DNA from: ZC4RG29 sp036563875
Lineage (GTDB): Bacteria > Bacteroidota > Bacteroidia > Cytophagales > Cyclobacteriaceae
Reading direction: 5' to 3'
Length of the DNA stretch: 60,676 bases
Assembly: GCA_036563875.1 (NCBI GenBank)
Contig: DATCLO010000072.1
Span: forward strand, 1-60,676
In this document: positions 51,857 through 60,676 of the stretch, piece after piece
Layout: the number at the start of each line of letters is the position of its first letter
How positions within the stretch are numbered: position 1 is the first letter of the stretch
The notes under the pieces: generated by a model
The model's database searches: none
What the model saw: the letters and a program-made list of their open reading frames with translations, nothing else
Told to the model about the DNA's origin: nothing
Position numbers and translations under genes: made by a program

Positions 51857-54025
51857 ATGCTAAGATTAGTATTGGGTGTTTGCGCGTTGAGCCTGCTGAC
51901 GGCTGGTACGGTTTCCAACGCGCAGAAGGTGAACAGCCATTTTCGCATTCACATAAAAAAGGCCTCATCCCCGATCCGGATTGATGGGGTTATTGATGAG
52001 CCGGCCTGGGCAGAGGCGGAGGTTGCATCTGACTTTTACATGGTACTGCCAATGGATACCAGCAAGGCGGAGGTTCGTACGGATGTCCGGATGACGTACG
52101 ACGACCACAACCTTTACCTGGTCGCGACCTGTTTTCATAAGCTCCCCGGACGGTACATCGTAGAATCACTCAAACGCGACTTTATTTTTGGCAACAACGA
52201 TAACTTCCTCGTCTTTATTGATCCGTTCGATGATCAAACCAACGGGTTCTCCTTCGGAGCAAATGCTGCGGGTGCTCAATGGGATGGGATAATGTATGAG
52301 GGCTACAAGGTTGACCTCAGTTGGGATAACAAATGGAGTTCGGAAGTCAGGGAATATGACGACCGATACATCTTTGAGATGGCGATTCCGTTCAAGACCA
52401 TCCGGTACAAAAAAGGCATCACCGAATGGGGCATCAACTTCAGTCGTCTCGACCTGAAGACTACGGAGAAGTCAAGTTGGACACCCGTACCCCGTCAATT
52501 CCCTACCGCTGCGCTGGCCTACACAGGAACTTTGGTGTGGGATGAACCTCCTCCCGAAGCGGGTTCAAATATTTCCCTGATACCGTACGCGTTGGGAGGG
52601 GTAACGCGCGACTTCGAAAACAACACACCACGCAAATATCATCATGAATTCGGTGGGGATGCTAAGATCGCGGTGACATCCTCGTTAAACCTCGACCTCA
52701 CCATTAACCCGGACTTCTCGCAGGTAGACGTTGACGACCAGGTGACTAACCTCGACCGCTTTGAATTGTTTTTCCCTGAGAAGCGTCAATTCTTTCTTGA
52801 GAACGGTGACCTGTTCGCGAACTTTGGCTATGAAAACATTCGGCCATTTTTTTCCAGACGGATCGGACTTGGGGTGCCGATACGTTTCGGAGCGCGACTG
52901 AGCGGTAAGATCAACACGAACTGGCGGATTGGCGCGATGGACATGCAGACCGATGCAGTTGATTCAGTTGGCCTGCCTTCTCAGAACTTTGCTGTTGTTG
53001 CAATACAACGGAGGGTGTTTGCACGATCGAATGTGGGCGTCTTTCTTATCAACAAAGAATCACTCGACTATGAGCCTTCCGATCATCCGACGGCCTCTGA
53101 ATATAACCGAACTGTCGGCGTTGAGTACAACCTGGCATCGGCCGATAATATCTGGACGGGTAAGGCGCTTGTATTTAAGTCAATCACCCCAGGAGCCCGA
53201 GGACGAGACATCACGCACGCCGCAAACCTTCGCTATGCTACGCGCAAGTGGGACATCCTTTGGCAACACGAGTATGTCGGGGAAAATTTTAATGCGGAAG
53301 TGGGGTATGTTCCGCGGCGCGATTATGTCCGGTTTAACCCGGCTATTGCACGCAACTTCTTTCCCCACAGTGGAAAAATCCTGAGTCACTCGGTGCAGAT
53401 GTTGAACTCTACGTACTTCGATAGCGACATGCATCGCACCGACTATCGAAATGAAATTACGTACACGGCTACATTTCGCAGCAGGAGCATGATGAGTGCC
53501 TGGGCGTCTCCCAATTATGTCAAGTTGCTTGCCCCGTTCGACCCTACGAACACCGATGGTGATACGCTCGCAACAGGTACGGAATACCGGTGGATGGAAT
53601 ATGGCCTGGAATATGTATCCAAACCGCAATCTTTGCTCACCTATGCTGCAACTGTGCAGGCGGGGGGGTTTTTCAACGGGGAGCGAATTCGGGTTACGGC
53701 TGAAGCGGCGTACCGGTTCCAGCCCTATGTCAGGATCGGCATCAGTTCAACCTACAATCACATCATCCTTCCCGATCCGATGGAAAGTCGCGAGCTGTGG
53801 CTCGTGGGGCCGCGCCTCGACGTAACGATGACGAACAAACTTTTCTTCACGGCCTTCGCTCAGTACAATGAGCAGTTGGATAATTTCAACCTCAACACCC
53901 GCTTTCAGTGGCGCTACCGGCCGGCGTCCGATTTCTTTATCGTTTACACCGACAATTATTTCCCGGGAGGCATTGCGCGAAACCGATCCCTTGTGATCAA
54001 GCTCACCTATTGGTGGAATATCTGA
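51857..54025 (+). CDS. DUF5916 secreted protein with carbohydrate-binding N-domain
   Basis: A 722-residue secreted protein: signal peptide (to about 22), a CBM9-like first domain (about 30-200: SPIRIDGVIDEPAWAEAEVASDF ... IFEMAIPFKTIRYKKGITEWGINFSR) and a large DUF5916 part with repeated amphipathic strands, ending SLVIKLTYWWNI, that looks like an outer-membrane barrel. The family sits on the surface of Bacteroidota; function unknown, possibly binding of glycans. A single copy near metabolic genes. Confidence 0.85.
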   Translation: MLRLVLGVCALSLLTAGTVSNAQKVNSHFRIHIKKASSPIRIDGVIDEPAWAEAEVASDFYMVLPMDTSKAEVRTDVRMTYDDHNLYLVATCFHKLPGRYIVESLKRDFIFGNNDNFLVFIDPFDDQTNGFSFGANAAGAQWDGIMYEGYKVDLSWDNKWSSEVREYDDRYIFEMAIPFKTIRYKKGITEWGINFSRLDLKTTEKSSWTPVPRQFPTAALAYTGTLVWDEPPPEAGSNISLIPYALGGVTRDFENNTPRKYHHEFGGDAKIAVTSSLNLDLTINPDFSQVDVDDQVTNLDRFELFFPEKRQFFLENGDLFANFGYENIRPFFSRRIGLGVPIRFGARLSGKINTNWRIGAMDMQTDAVDSVGLPSQNFAVVAIQRRVFARSNVGVFLINKESLDYEPSDHPTASEYNRTVGVEYNLASADNIWTGKALVFKSITPGARGRDITHAANLRYATRKWDILWQHEYVGENFNAEVGYVPRRDYVRFNPAIARNFFPHSGKILSHSVQMLNSTYFDSDMHRTDYRNEITYTATFRSRSMMSAWASPNYVKLLAPFDPTNTDGDTLATGTEYRWMEYGLEYVSKPQSLLTYAATVQAGGFFNGERIRVTAEAAYRFQPYVRIGISSTYNHIILPDPMESRELWLVGPRLDVTMTNKLFFTAFAQYNEQLDNFNLNTRFQWRYRPASDFFIVYTDNYFPGGIARNRSLVIKLTYWWNI

Positions 54026-54184
54026 GAAACTTATCGTCAGGAAAAAACATTTCTAATAAGGTAGTTTACATTCAGTAAGCACGAGCTGAAGCGGCTGAGT
54101 TGGTGTACAGTCGCAGACGCAGTCGTCCCGGCCAAGCTTTAGCGAAGTCGGGCCAGATTGGTTTCGATAGTCAGAGTTGGTGTT

Positions 54185-55072
54185 ATGGAGTATATTGACT
54201 ATTACAAAATATTAGGTGTAAGCAAGGATGCGACGGAGAAGGAGATCAGAAATGCGTACCGGAAGCTGGCGCGGAAGTATCATCCTGATCTGAACCCTAA
54301 CGATGAATCCGCCAAGGCAAAATTCCAACAGATCAACGAGGCGCACGAGGTGCTCAGCGATCCGGAGAAAAGGAAGAAGTACGACCAGTACGGCAAAGAT
54401 TGGAAGCATGCCGAGGCCTTCGAGAGTGCGAGGACAAGCAGGGGAGCTGGAGGTTTTGGAGGACACGACACCTTTACAGGGGGCTTTGATGATGGATTCT
54501 CAGACTTTTTCGAGTTCCTTTTCGGGAGCCGTCGACCCGGCGGGTTTGGCGGCGCTGCGCGTTTCAGGGGAGAAGACCTTCACGCCACACTAAACCTCAC
54601 TCTTCGCCAGGCGGCGGAGACGCACAGGCAGACGCTCGACATCAATGGCAAAAAGATTCGTATCACGATTCCGGCCGGAATCGAGAATGGACAGACCATC
54701 AAGATCAGCGGGCATGGTGGTCCAGGCGTGAATGGTGGACCCAACGGCGACCTGTACATCACCTTTAATATCCCGGAGGACCCAGTGTTCAGGAGAGATG
54801 GTGCGGACTTGTTTATGGACCGTGAAATCGACCTATACACCGCGGTGCTGGGAGGTGAGGTGACCCTCGACACATTCAAGGGTAAGGTAAAAGTGCGTGT
54901 TCCGGCAGGTACACAGCCTGGAACGCGGGTTCGTTTGAAAGGCCAGGGCTTTCCACGCTATCGTGAGGAAGGCTTTGGCGATCTGTATGTGACGTGGTCG
55001 GTAAAGCTGCCGACATCATTATCGGAAAGGGAAAAGCAGTTGTTCACGGAATTGTCGAAACTCAGATCCTGA
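54185..55072 (+). CDS. DnaJ-family co-chaperone of the CbpA type
   Basis: A 295-residue type II J-protein from ATG 54185 (MEYIDYYKILGV). J-domain at 5-70 with HPD intact (LARKYHPDLNPND), a Gly/Phe-rich linker (about 85-130), and two C-terminal substrate domains; no zinc-finger, as in CbpA. It stimulates a DnaK-type chaperone. Four bp before the CbpM-like gene, with which it pairs in the classical CbpA/CbpM arrangement. Confidence 0.93.
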   Translation: MEYIDYYKILGVSKDATEKEIRNAYRKLARKYHPDLNPNDESAKAKFQQINEAHEVLSDPEKRKKYDQYGKDWKHAEAFESARTSRGAGGFGGHDTFTGGFDDGFSDFFEFLFGSRRPGGFGGAARFRGEDLHATLNLTLRQAAETHRQTLDINGKKIRITIPAGIENGQTIKISGHGGPGVNGGPNGDLYITFNIPEDPVFRRDGADLFMDREIDLYTAVLGGEVTLDTFKGKVKVRVPAGTQPGTRVRLKGQGFPRYREEGFGDLYVTWSVKLPTSLSEREKQLFTELSKLRS

Positions 55073-55076
55073 TCAC

Positions 55077-55394
55077 ATGAAACAGGAAGACCTAATATCA
55101 GTCGGTGAATTTTGCAGACATTATTCCGTCGAGGTGTCCTTCGTACGCGCCCTTCACGACGCCGAACTTATCGACATTGTCGCCATCCGCGATGAGATGT
55201 ACGTCCGCCATGATCAACTCCCATTGCTCGAGCGACTAACGCGTTTTCATTACGATCTTGATATAAACCTTGAAGGCATAGAAGTGATCAACCGCTTGCT
55301 TCAACGCATTGATGAAATGCAAGCGGAGATCATCGCTTTAAAAAACAAGCTCAGACGCTTTAGAAGAATTGAAGGGTGGGAAGGGACAGTGTGA
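55077..55394 (+). CDS. CbpM-like chaperone modulator (MerR-type HTH)
   Basis: A 105-residue protein with a MerR-like N-terminal domain (LISVGEFCRHYSVEVSFVRALHDAELI) and a C-terminal helical region (RLLQRIDEMQAEIIALKNKLRRF) that may form a coiled coil. CbpM inhibits the J-domain of CbpA, and the gene pair with CbpA 4 bp upstream supports this. The MerR fold here is for protein binding rather than DNA. Confidence 0.85.
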   Translation: MKQEDLISVGEFCRHYSVEVSFVRALHDAELIDIVAIRDEMYVRHDQLPLLERLTRFHYDLDINLEGIEVINRLLQRIDEMQAEIIALKNKLRRFRRIEGWEGTV

Positions 55395-55498
55395 GTGTGA
55401 GAGCAACTTTCCCCCCCTCCGGGGTATTGCCGTTCTTCCCCCCATTCGGTACCTTTTGCGTGCAACCCAAAGATCATTATAACCTAAACCTCATAAAT

Positions 55499-56569
55499 AT
55501 GAAGAAGTTCTTTACGCTAATCCTGAGCACTATGGTTGTCACGGCGTTTGCTCAGGGTATTACCACGCCCCGAACGCCGAGCCCTGCGGCGACGGTGTCC
55601 CAAACCATAGGTATTTCTACGGTTGAGGTTTCCTATTCACGACCCGCAGTTAACGGTCGGGAAATCTGGGGCAAATTGGTTCCCTATGGGTATCAACCCC
55701 CTGGCTTTATTTCTACCCACCCGGCACCCTGGCGCGCTGGCGCGAACGAGAACACCGTATTGACCCTTTCACACGAAGCTAAGATTCAAGGTCAGACCGT
55801 ACCGGCAGGCAGCTATGGATTGTTCTTTGTCATCAACGAGGACAACTCAGGCGAGGTGGTTCTTTCCAAGGACTACAAAGCGTGGGGTAATTATTGGTAC
55901 GATCCCGCACGCGACCAAATGCGGGCGCCCATCACGATTCGCGATCACGAGATGACGGAAAGGCTTACCTATGAGTTCATTAATCTGGACAAGACCAGTG
56001 CCGAGCTGGTCCTCAACTGGGAGAAAAAGCAATTCCCAATCAAGATAGAGTTCGCCGTTGACGACATCGTCATGGCAAACGCTCGTGAAGAACTCAGCAA
56101 CATCCAGGGTTTTAACTGGCAGGGCTGGGCAAGCGCTGCAAACTATGCCCTTAATAGCAAGACGAATCTTGAAGAAGCTCTGCAATGGAGTGACCGCGCT
56201 GTTACAATGAATCGGAACTTCACCACACTGTTCACGAAGGCCGGCATCCTGGAAGCGCTTGGACGTAAGGATGAAGTCGGAAAGCTCAGGGAAGAAGCCC
56301 TCGCTATGGCCACTGAAGGTGAACTCAATAACTACGGATATCAGCTGCTGAATCAGGGCAACATCGACGAAGCCATTCGCATATTTACACTTAACACACA
56401 ACGCAATCCCAGGAGCGCCAATGTATGGGATAGCCTTGGCGAAGCCTATGCGATAAAGGGCGATGAAAAGAATGCCGTCAAAAACTTCAAGAAAGCGCTT
56501 ACGATGAATCCACCGGAGAATGTCAGGGCGAATTCGGAGAAGTATTTGAGACAGTATGGGGCCTTGTGA
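55499..56569 (+). CDS. Secreted DUF2911 protein with C-terminal TPR
   Basis: A 356-residue protein from ATG 55499 with signal peptide (MKKFFTLILSTMVVTAFAQ). Residues about 25-200 form a DUF2911 domain (PAATVSQTIGISTVEVSYSRPAVNGREIWG ... QTVPAGSYGLFFVINEDNSGEVVLSKD), and about 230-356 hold TPR-like helices (ALQWSDRAVTMNRNF, NVWDSLGEAYAIKGDEKNAVKNFKKAL). Function unknown, likely periplasmic. Followed 24 bp later by a CTATGTG hairpin. Confidence 0.8.
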   Translation: MKKFFTLILSTMVVTAFAQGITTPRTPSPAATVSQTIGISTVEVSYSRPAVNGREIWGKLVPYGYQPPGFISTHPAPWRAGANENTVLTLSHEAKIQGQTVPAGSYGLFFVINEDNSGEVVLSKDYKAWGNYWYDPARDQMRAPITIRDHEMTERLTYEFINLDKTSAELVLNWEKKQFPIKIEFAVDDIVMANAREELSNIQGFNWQGWASAANYALNSKTNLEEALQWSDRAVTMNRNFTTLFTKAGILEALGRKDEVGKLREEALAMATEGELNNYGYQLLNQGNIDEAIRIFTLNTQRNPRSANVWDSLGEAYAIKGDEKNAVKNFKKALTMNPPENVRANSEKYLRQYGAL

Positions 56570-56593
56570 GACAAATGGTAACGGGACTTGTAT

Positions 56594-56687
56594 CTATGTG
56601 TCCTATGTGATCTGTCTATGTGTTCCTATGTGGTTCAGAAAAAGCCTTAGGGTCTCTGAACCACATAGTTCACATAGGCACACATAG
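56594..56687. repeat. CTATGTG iterated-word hairpin, copy D
   Basis: Inverted repeat with a left arm at 56594-56639 and a right arm at 56655-56687, loop about 15 nt. Words CTATGTG and CACATAG with variable spacers; the loop-side end is CTATGTGGTTCAGA and TCTGAACCACATAG, 14 of 14 pairs. It lies in the convergent spacer between the DUF2911 gene and the M20 gene, where it could act as a two-way terminator. Confidence 0.9.
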
Positions 56688-56777
56688 CTTATACCTTCTG
56701 GCCATCGATCGATCACTATCTCTACTATCATTCACCGATCAGCAATTACCCTAACGACTATAACCGATCACCTATTC

Positions 56778-58220
56778 CTAATCACGGTACCCCAACGCCG
56801 GTTCCCTATTCCCCAGTAATGCCTGATACACATAATCACCTATCGACGCGGCGTGCTCTTTCTTTGCTTCGGCAAGAACCTGCGGTTGTGTGAAGAGATC
56901 AATGGCGGTGAGGGCCATGGTTTTGGCGGCGACGTGCATGCCTTTGAGACCGATGGACGTGCCGCCGCATGCTACGGCCTGCCAGCTATGAGCTGGTGTG
57001 CCGGGTACCCAGGTGGCAATGCGTACACCCACCGTGGGTACAGCATAGCTGACGTCGCCAACGTCGGTTGAACCTATCCCTTCCGATCGCTCTGCATCAA
57101 AGGGAACGACCGTGGCGGCTCTCGCAAGATCGGGCTTTGATGTGAGTGTTTCCTGGATCTTCTTACCGAATGCTATTTCTTCAGCATCGTATTGTATTCC
57201 GCCTACACGTTCGAGGTTAATCTGAGCCACACGCGCGAGCGTTTTGTTGATGAGCAGGTCGTGGGTTCCGCCAATGATTTCGTAGTCTGTTTTTGTGCCG
57301 GTACCCATTGCTGCTCCTGATGCCGCGGCCTCGACGCGTTCAAAGAGTTCTTTAACAACCTGCTTGTCGGGATGACGGACATAATAGTAGACTTCCGCGA
57401 AGTCGGGCACGACGTTTGGCGCATTTCCACCCCGCGTGATCACGTAGTGCATACGTGCTTCCTGCGGCATGTGTTCGCGCATGAGGTTTGTCATGTAGTT
57501 CATAGCTTCGACACCATCCAGCGCTGATCTTCCTTTGTCCGGAGCACTTGATGCATGGGCGGCGACTCCGTAGAAGCGAAACTTGGCCGACTTGTTGGCA
57601 AGGGCACTTGTGAGTGTCACTTCATTGCGATCGCCGGGATGCCAGTGAATCACCGCATCGAGTCCATCGAACAATCCAGCCCGCACCATATATACTTTTC
57701 CGCTGCCGCCTTCTTCCGCAGGACAGCCGAAGAGTTTTATGGTGCCGGAAATCTTTCCTTGTTCGATCAGATCCTTTATGGCGATGGCCGCTGCTACCGA
57801 CGCGGTTCCAAAGAGGTGATGTCCACAGCCGTGTCCTGCATTTGAGGTCTCTATGGGACTTCTCTCAGGCACGGCCATCTGTGATAACCCAGGCAGGGCA
57901 TCGTATTCGGCGAGAATGCCTATTGCAGGACTTCCAGATCCGTATTCAGCTACAAAAGCCGTTGGAATGCCAGCTACTCCGGCCGTAATGCGGAAACCGT
58001 GCGATCGCAACGTTTCCTGTAGGAGGGCAGTGCTTTGTTCTTCCTTGTATCCCACTTCAGCAAACTCCCATATCTTCAGTGCTATGGATTCATAGTTGTC
58101 GCGTCCGCCCATAATGTTCTGAATCGCCTGATCCTTCATTCGTTCCACAGTCTTCCTGTTTTGTGATGTTGCCGGACACACTAGGATTGTGCAGATGATC
58201 GATATGAAGAGGTGTTTCAT
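56778..58220 (-). CDS. Exported M20-family amidohydrolase (AbgB-like)
   Basis: A 480-residue M20 peptidase/aminoacylase-like protein, closest to AbgB (p-aminobenzoyl-glutamate hydrolase) by its motifs: ILAEYDALPGLSQ (about 108-120), AGHGCGHHLFGTASVAAA (about 137-154) and the catalytic GCPAEEGGSGKVYM near 184-197. A signal peptide (MKHLFISIICTILVCPATSQ) is clear, so it acts in the periplasm. It hydrolyses amide bonds of small acyl-amino acids; substrate unknown. Divergent from the broken MuiA gene. Confidence 0.88.
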   Translation of the reverse strand: MKHLFISIICTILVCPATSQNRKTVERMKDQAIQNIMGGRDNYESIALKIWEFAEVGYKEEQSTALLQETLRSHGFRITAGVAGIPTAFVAEYGSGSPAIGILAEYDALPGLSQMAVPERSPIETSNAGHGCGHHLFGTASVAAAIAIKDLIEQGKISGTIKLFGCPAEEGGSGKVYMVRAGLFDGLDAVIHWHPGDRNEVTLTSALANKSAKFRFYGVAAHASSAPDKGRSALDGVEAMNYMTNLMREHMPQEARMHYVITRGGNAPNVVPDFAEVYYYVRHPDKQVVKELFERVEAAASGAAMGTGTKTDYEIIGGTHDLLINKTLARVAQINLERVGGIQYDAEEIAFGKKIQETLTSKPDLARAATVVPFDAERSEGIGSTDVGDVSYAVPTVGVRIATWVPGTPAHSWQAVACGGTSIGLKGMHVAAKTMALTAIDLFTQPQVLAEAKKEHAASIGDYVYQALLGNREPALGYRD

Positions 58221-58300
58221 GATTCCTGGATTTTGGTCTGAAGTTATGGAAAACTGCCTTCGAGTGCATCATTAGAGTATAACCTCTAAATCGATACACT

Positions 58301-59210
58301 ATGAAGAGATTCTTTACAATCGCGTTCGTGGCGGTTTGTGCGTACACATTCGGCCAGGAAAGATCAAAGAGCATAGCGGCCGATATCCGTGCCGTTACTG
58401 TATTTCTGGAGGGTGCCCAGGTGAGTCGAAAGACTACGGTAATCCTTGAGCAGGGTACTACAGTGTTATCGCTGTCCGGAATCGCACCCGGCATCAGTGA
58501 GCAGAGCATCCAGGTGAGCATTACGCAGCCTGCGAAGATCATGTCAGTTTCTTTCAACGTGAATTACCTCGATGAGCTTCAAAAACCGGAAAAGGTTCGT
58601 CTCCTTGAAGAGGAGCAAAAGCGCCTCACGACCCTTATCGATCGCGAACGCGCTTTGCAGGAGGTGTATCATGAGGAGCGCGAAATTCTAAAGACTAACA
58701 AATCGATAGGCGGTACGCGCGATGGCGTTGAAATCGAAGAGCTCAGAACGGCGATGGATTACTTCCGCGAACGGCTCATGGAAATCACCGACAAACTGGA
58801 GACGAGTAAGAAACGCGAAGATGACTACCGGGAAAGTCTCGTCCGAACGGAGCGCAGACACACTCATGCTTTCTCTGGGTCGTGATGCGGCTATCGTCAT
58901 CGAGCGGGAGAAGATACGCGATCTTTCATCGAACCAGTTTCTGGGTTCGAACAGCAAGGTGGTGATGGCTTACGAGATAAGCGTTCGCAATAAAAAAGCG
59001 GAAGAAATAACCCTGGTCATCGAGGATCAGGTGCCGATTCCGAATACGAAGTCGATCAGTGTTGACGTACTCGAACTTTCTAATGGCGAACACAATCAAG
59101 AGACCGGCTCCGTAAAGTGGAAGCAGAAGATTCCTGCCGGAAGTACGCATTCCGTAAAGCTTGCATACGCGGTTCGGTATCCCAAATACAGCGCGGTGGC
59201 CCTTGAATAA
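58301..59210 (+). pseudogene. Broken mucoidy inhibitor MuiA/DUF4139 gene
   Basis: Two fragments of one gene family. The first (58301-58885, 194 codons) has a signal peptide and the DUF4140 N-terminal part (DIRAVTVFLEGAQVSRKTTV ... GIAPGISEQSIQV) with a coiled coil; it ends in the unrelated tail RRHTHAFSGS. The second part, in another frame and readable from about 58860 to 59210, is the DUF4139 C-terminal part (LSLGRDAAIVIEREKIRDL ... YEISVRNKKAEEITLVIEDQVPIPNTKSI). Some 200-250 residues of the middle that intact members (about 550 aa) contain are missing, so an out-of-frame deletion near 58855 has destroyed the gene, unless the assembly is wrong. Confidence 0.85.
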
Positions 59211-59216
59211 ACGCTG

Positions 59217-59247
59217 TTTGGCAAAGTGACGGATTCGGTTAGATTTG
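59217..59247 (+). promoter_or_regulatory. Bacteroidota-type promoter of the AGE-family gene
   Basis: TTTG at 59217-59220, a 19-nt spacer, then TAGATTTG (59240-59247): an exact match of TTTG-N19-TAnnTTTG. It lies 23 bp before the ATG at 59271, giving a leader of about 15 nt. The only full-consensus promoter I found in the window. Confidence 0.7.
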
Positions 59248-59270
59248 TGCGTTACCTTTTCCTAAATCCC

Positions 59271-60671
59271 ATGACAACCCGTACCTGCACAATCTTTCTC
59301 ATCTCCGTCCTTTGCCTCGTCGCGGCCTGCCGGACCAAAGAAGCAAAGAAGACCGAATTGCATTCTCCGGAAGAGCGACTTGCTCTTGCTGATACAATAG
59401 AGAATCTCCTTCGAACATTAACACTTGAGAAATGGTATCCGCAAGCGGTAGATACAGAATACGGCGGCTTCCTGAGTGGATTTACATACGACTTTAAACC
59501 CACAGAAAACCAGGACAAATTTATCGTCACCCAGGCACGCCATACGTGGACGAATGCAAAAGCGGCTTTACGTTATCCGGAAGTCGAGCACTACCGCGCA
59601 AGTGCTGAACACGGCTTTCGTTTTCTCCGCGATGTGATGTGGGACAAGGAGCACGGAGGCTTTCATCAGCATCTCGACCGGCAGGGAAATGTGAGAGCCC
59701 AGGGAGGCAGAGAAATAAAGACTGCGTACGGTAACGCCTTTGGTATCTATGGGCTCGCTGCATACTATGCGTTAACGCAGGACACCGCAGCGCTTAACCT
59801 CGCCAAAAAGGCATTCCTATGGCTGGAGGAGCACAGTCACGATCCCGTGCATAAAGGATACTTCCAGCACCTCGAAGCCGATGGCACCGTCATTGCCCGT
59901 ACAGATGATGTTGAGTCGACGTCGGATACCGGATACAAAGATCAAAACAGCTCCATTCACTTGCTTGAAGCATTCACCGAACTCTACATGGTGTGGCCCG
60001 ACAGCCTGCTGCGCGAGCGACTGGAAGAAATGCTGCTTCTGATCCGCGACGTCATCGTTACGCCGAAAGGTTACCTCACCCTCTTTCTGACGCCCGATTG
60101 GAAGCCGATTTCATTTCGCGACTCGACTGAGGAGGTGATCATGAAACACCACGGACTCGATCACGTTTCCTTCGGACACGATGTTGAGACTGCATTCCTG
60201 ATGCTGGAGGCATCGCATGTTCTCGGCATTGAGAACGACGTGAAAACGCATACCATCGCTAAACGCATGGTCGATCATGCGTTGCAAAACGGATGGGACA
60301 AGGAGGTTGGAGGGTTTTATGACGAAGGCTACTACTTCAAAGATGCAGACAGTATTCGCATCATTCGCGATACGAAGAACTGGTGGGCACAGGCAGAGGG
60401 ACTCAACAGCTTACTGATGATGTCCAAACTCTATCCCGACGATCCCCTCAACTATTACGAAAAGTTCTACAAACTCTGGCGTTACGTCGACACCTATCTG
60501 ATCGACCACGAAAATGGCGACTGGTACTCAGGCGGCCTCGATAAGCAGCCTCAATTCAAAACCGCCAACAAAGGCAGCATTTGGAAGGGGATCTACCATC
60601 ACTATCGTGGGATGACGCAGTGTATTGACATGCTGAGAGGAGAGGGGATAGCCGAATGGCTTACCCACTAA
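59271..60671 (+). CDS. AGE-family (N-acylglucosamine 2-epimerase / cellobiose epimerase-like) lipoprotein
   Basis: A 466-residue (alpha/alpha)6-barrel protein from ATG 59271 with a lipobox (LVAAC, Cys at 20) and therefore lipid-anchored; the longer frame start at 59226 would overlap the promoter. Motifs: QARHTWTNAKAALRYPE (about 84-100), RDVMWDKEHGGFHQHLDRQG, TAYGNAFGIYGLAAYYALT, HHGLDHVSFGHDVETAFLM with the histidines of the active site near 300. AGE-family members epimerise glucose- or mannose-type units at C2; export is unusual because the family is mostly cytoplasmic. Related in theme to the GH26 mannanase at the other end, though distant. Confidence 0.85.
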   Translation: MTTRTCTIFLISVLCLVAACRTKEAKKTELHSPEERLALADTIENLLRTLTLEKWYPQAVDTEYGGFLSGFTYDFKPTENQDKFIVTQARHTWTNAKAALRYPEVEHYRASAEHGFRFLRDVMWDKEHGGFHQHLDRQGNVRAQGGREIKTAYGNAFGIYGLAAYYALTQDTAALNLAKKAFLWLEEHSHDPVHKGYFQHLEADGTVIARTDDVESTSDTGYKDQNSSIHLLEAFTELYMVWPDSLLRERLEEMLLLIRDVIVTPKGYLTLFLTPDWKPISFRDSTEEVIMKHHGLDHVSFGHDVETAFLMLEASHVLGIENDVKTHTIAKRMVDHALQNGWDKEVGGFYDEGYYFKDADSIRIIRDTKNWWAQAEGLNSLLMMSKLYPDDPLNYYEKFYKLWRYVDTYLIDHENGDWYSGGLDKQPQFKTANKGSIWKGIYHHYRGMTQCIDMLRGEGIAEWLTH

Positions 60672-60676
60672 TCAAC

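Noticed and set aside
22475..56687. CTATGTG repeats as a CRISPR array
   Set aside because: The word is 7 bp, spacings are 2-6 bp and each element is a palindrome; a CRISPR has repeats of about 25-40 bp with similar-sized spacers and no cas genes are present.
1..60676. tRNA or rRNA genes
   Set aside because: No stretch with cloverleaf arms and a TTCGANTC-type loop, and no rRNA-like conserved blocks found on reading both strands by eye.

Overview
The window looks like a chromosomal segment from a member of Bacteroidota, most likely order Cytophagales (Chryseolinea/Ohtaekwangia-like). The evidence is the protein families: a type IX secretion (T9SS) C-terminal sorting domain, a DUF5916 protein, PadR-linked FtsX-type permeases with a prefix domain, a DnaG primase with a cysteine-free 'zinc' domain, many lipoproteins and Tat-exported oxidoreductases, and several promoters of the Bacteroidota type (TTTG / TAnnTTTG). 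Gene density is ordinary. I see no phage, insertion sequence, CRISPR array, tRNA or rRNA. What stands out between genes is a set of palindromic elements built from iterated short words.

Layout. 1-4.96 kb: an outer-membrane beta-barrel (cut by the window edge), a small lipoprotein, and a GH26 mannanase / beta-helix / DedA run, all on the minus strand. 5.1-12.5 kb: a PPOX-fold protein, an unusual 329-bp inverted-repeat element, then exported sugar-oxidation genes (TIM-barrel isomerase-like, three Gfo/Idh/MocA-type proteins). 12.6-22.3 kb: site-2 protease, T9SS protein, PASTA protein, Ddl, M43 metalloprotease, NifU-like and Mrp Fe-S factors. 22.7-27.3 kb: housekeeping run dnaG, ribBA, a secreted unknown, surE. 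27.6-32.7 kb: araBDA plus an AraR-like GntR regulator. 32.8-37.4 kb: NCS1-like permease, a 55-aa membrane protein, LutB- and LutC-like proteins and an Ldh/MDH2-family dehydrogenase. 38.6-43.4 kb: a five-gene operon of exported enzymes (amidohydrolase, cytochrome c, quinoprotein beta-propeller, RidA, DgaE/SelA-like PLP enzyme). 43.5-51.8 kb: PadR, two large FtsX-type permeases and between them a molybdenum hydroxylase pair (IorAB-like). 51.9-60.7 kb: DUF5916 protein, CbpA/CbpM, DUF2911-TPR protein, an exported M20 amidohydrolase, a broken MuiA/DUF4139 gene, and an AGE-family epimerase lipoprotein with a textbook Bacteroidota promoter.

Main candidates for something new: (1) the 38.6-43.4 kb operon, whose enzymes can be read as a periplasmic oxidative route from an N-acyl amino sugar through an aldonate to a keto-deoxy acid, with cytochrome c taking the electrons; (2) the families of iterated-word hairpins, above all four CTATGTG elements, one with 33-bp perfect arms; (3) the 329-bp element at 5.6 kb with 37-bp perfect terminal inverted repeats; (4) a shared 12-bp motif before araB and before the GntR gene. 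Functions come from motif recognition by eye; no database search was run.
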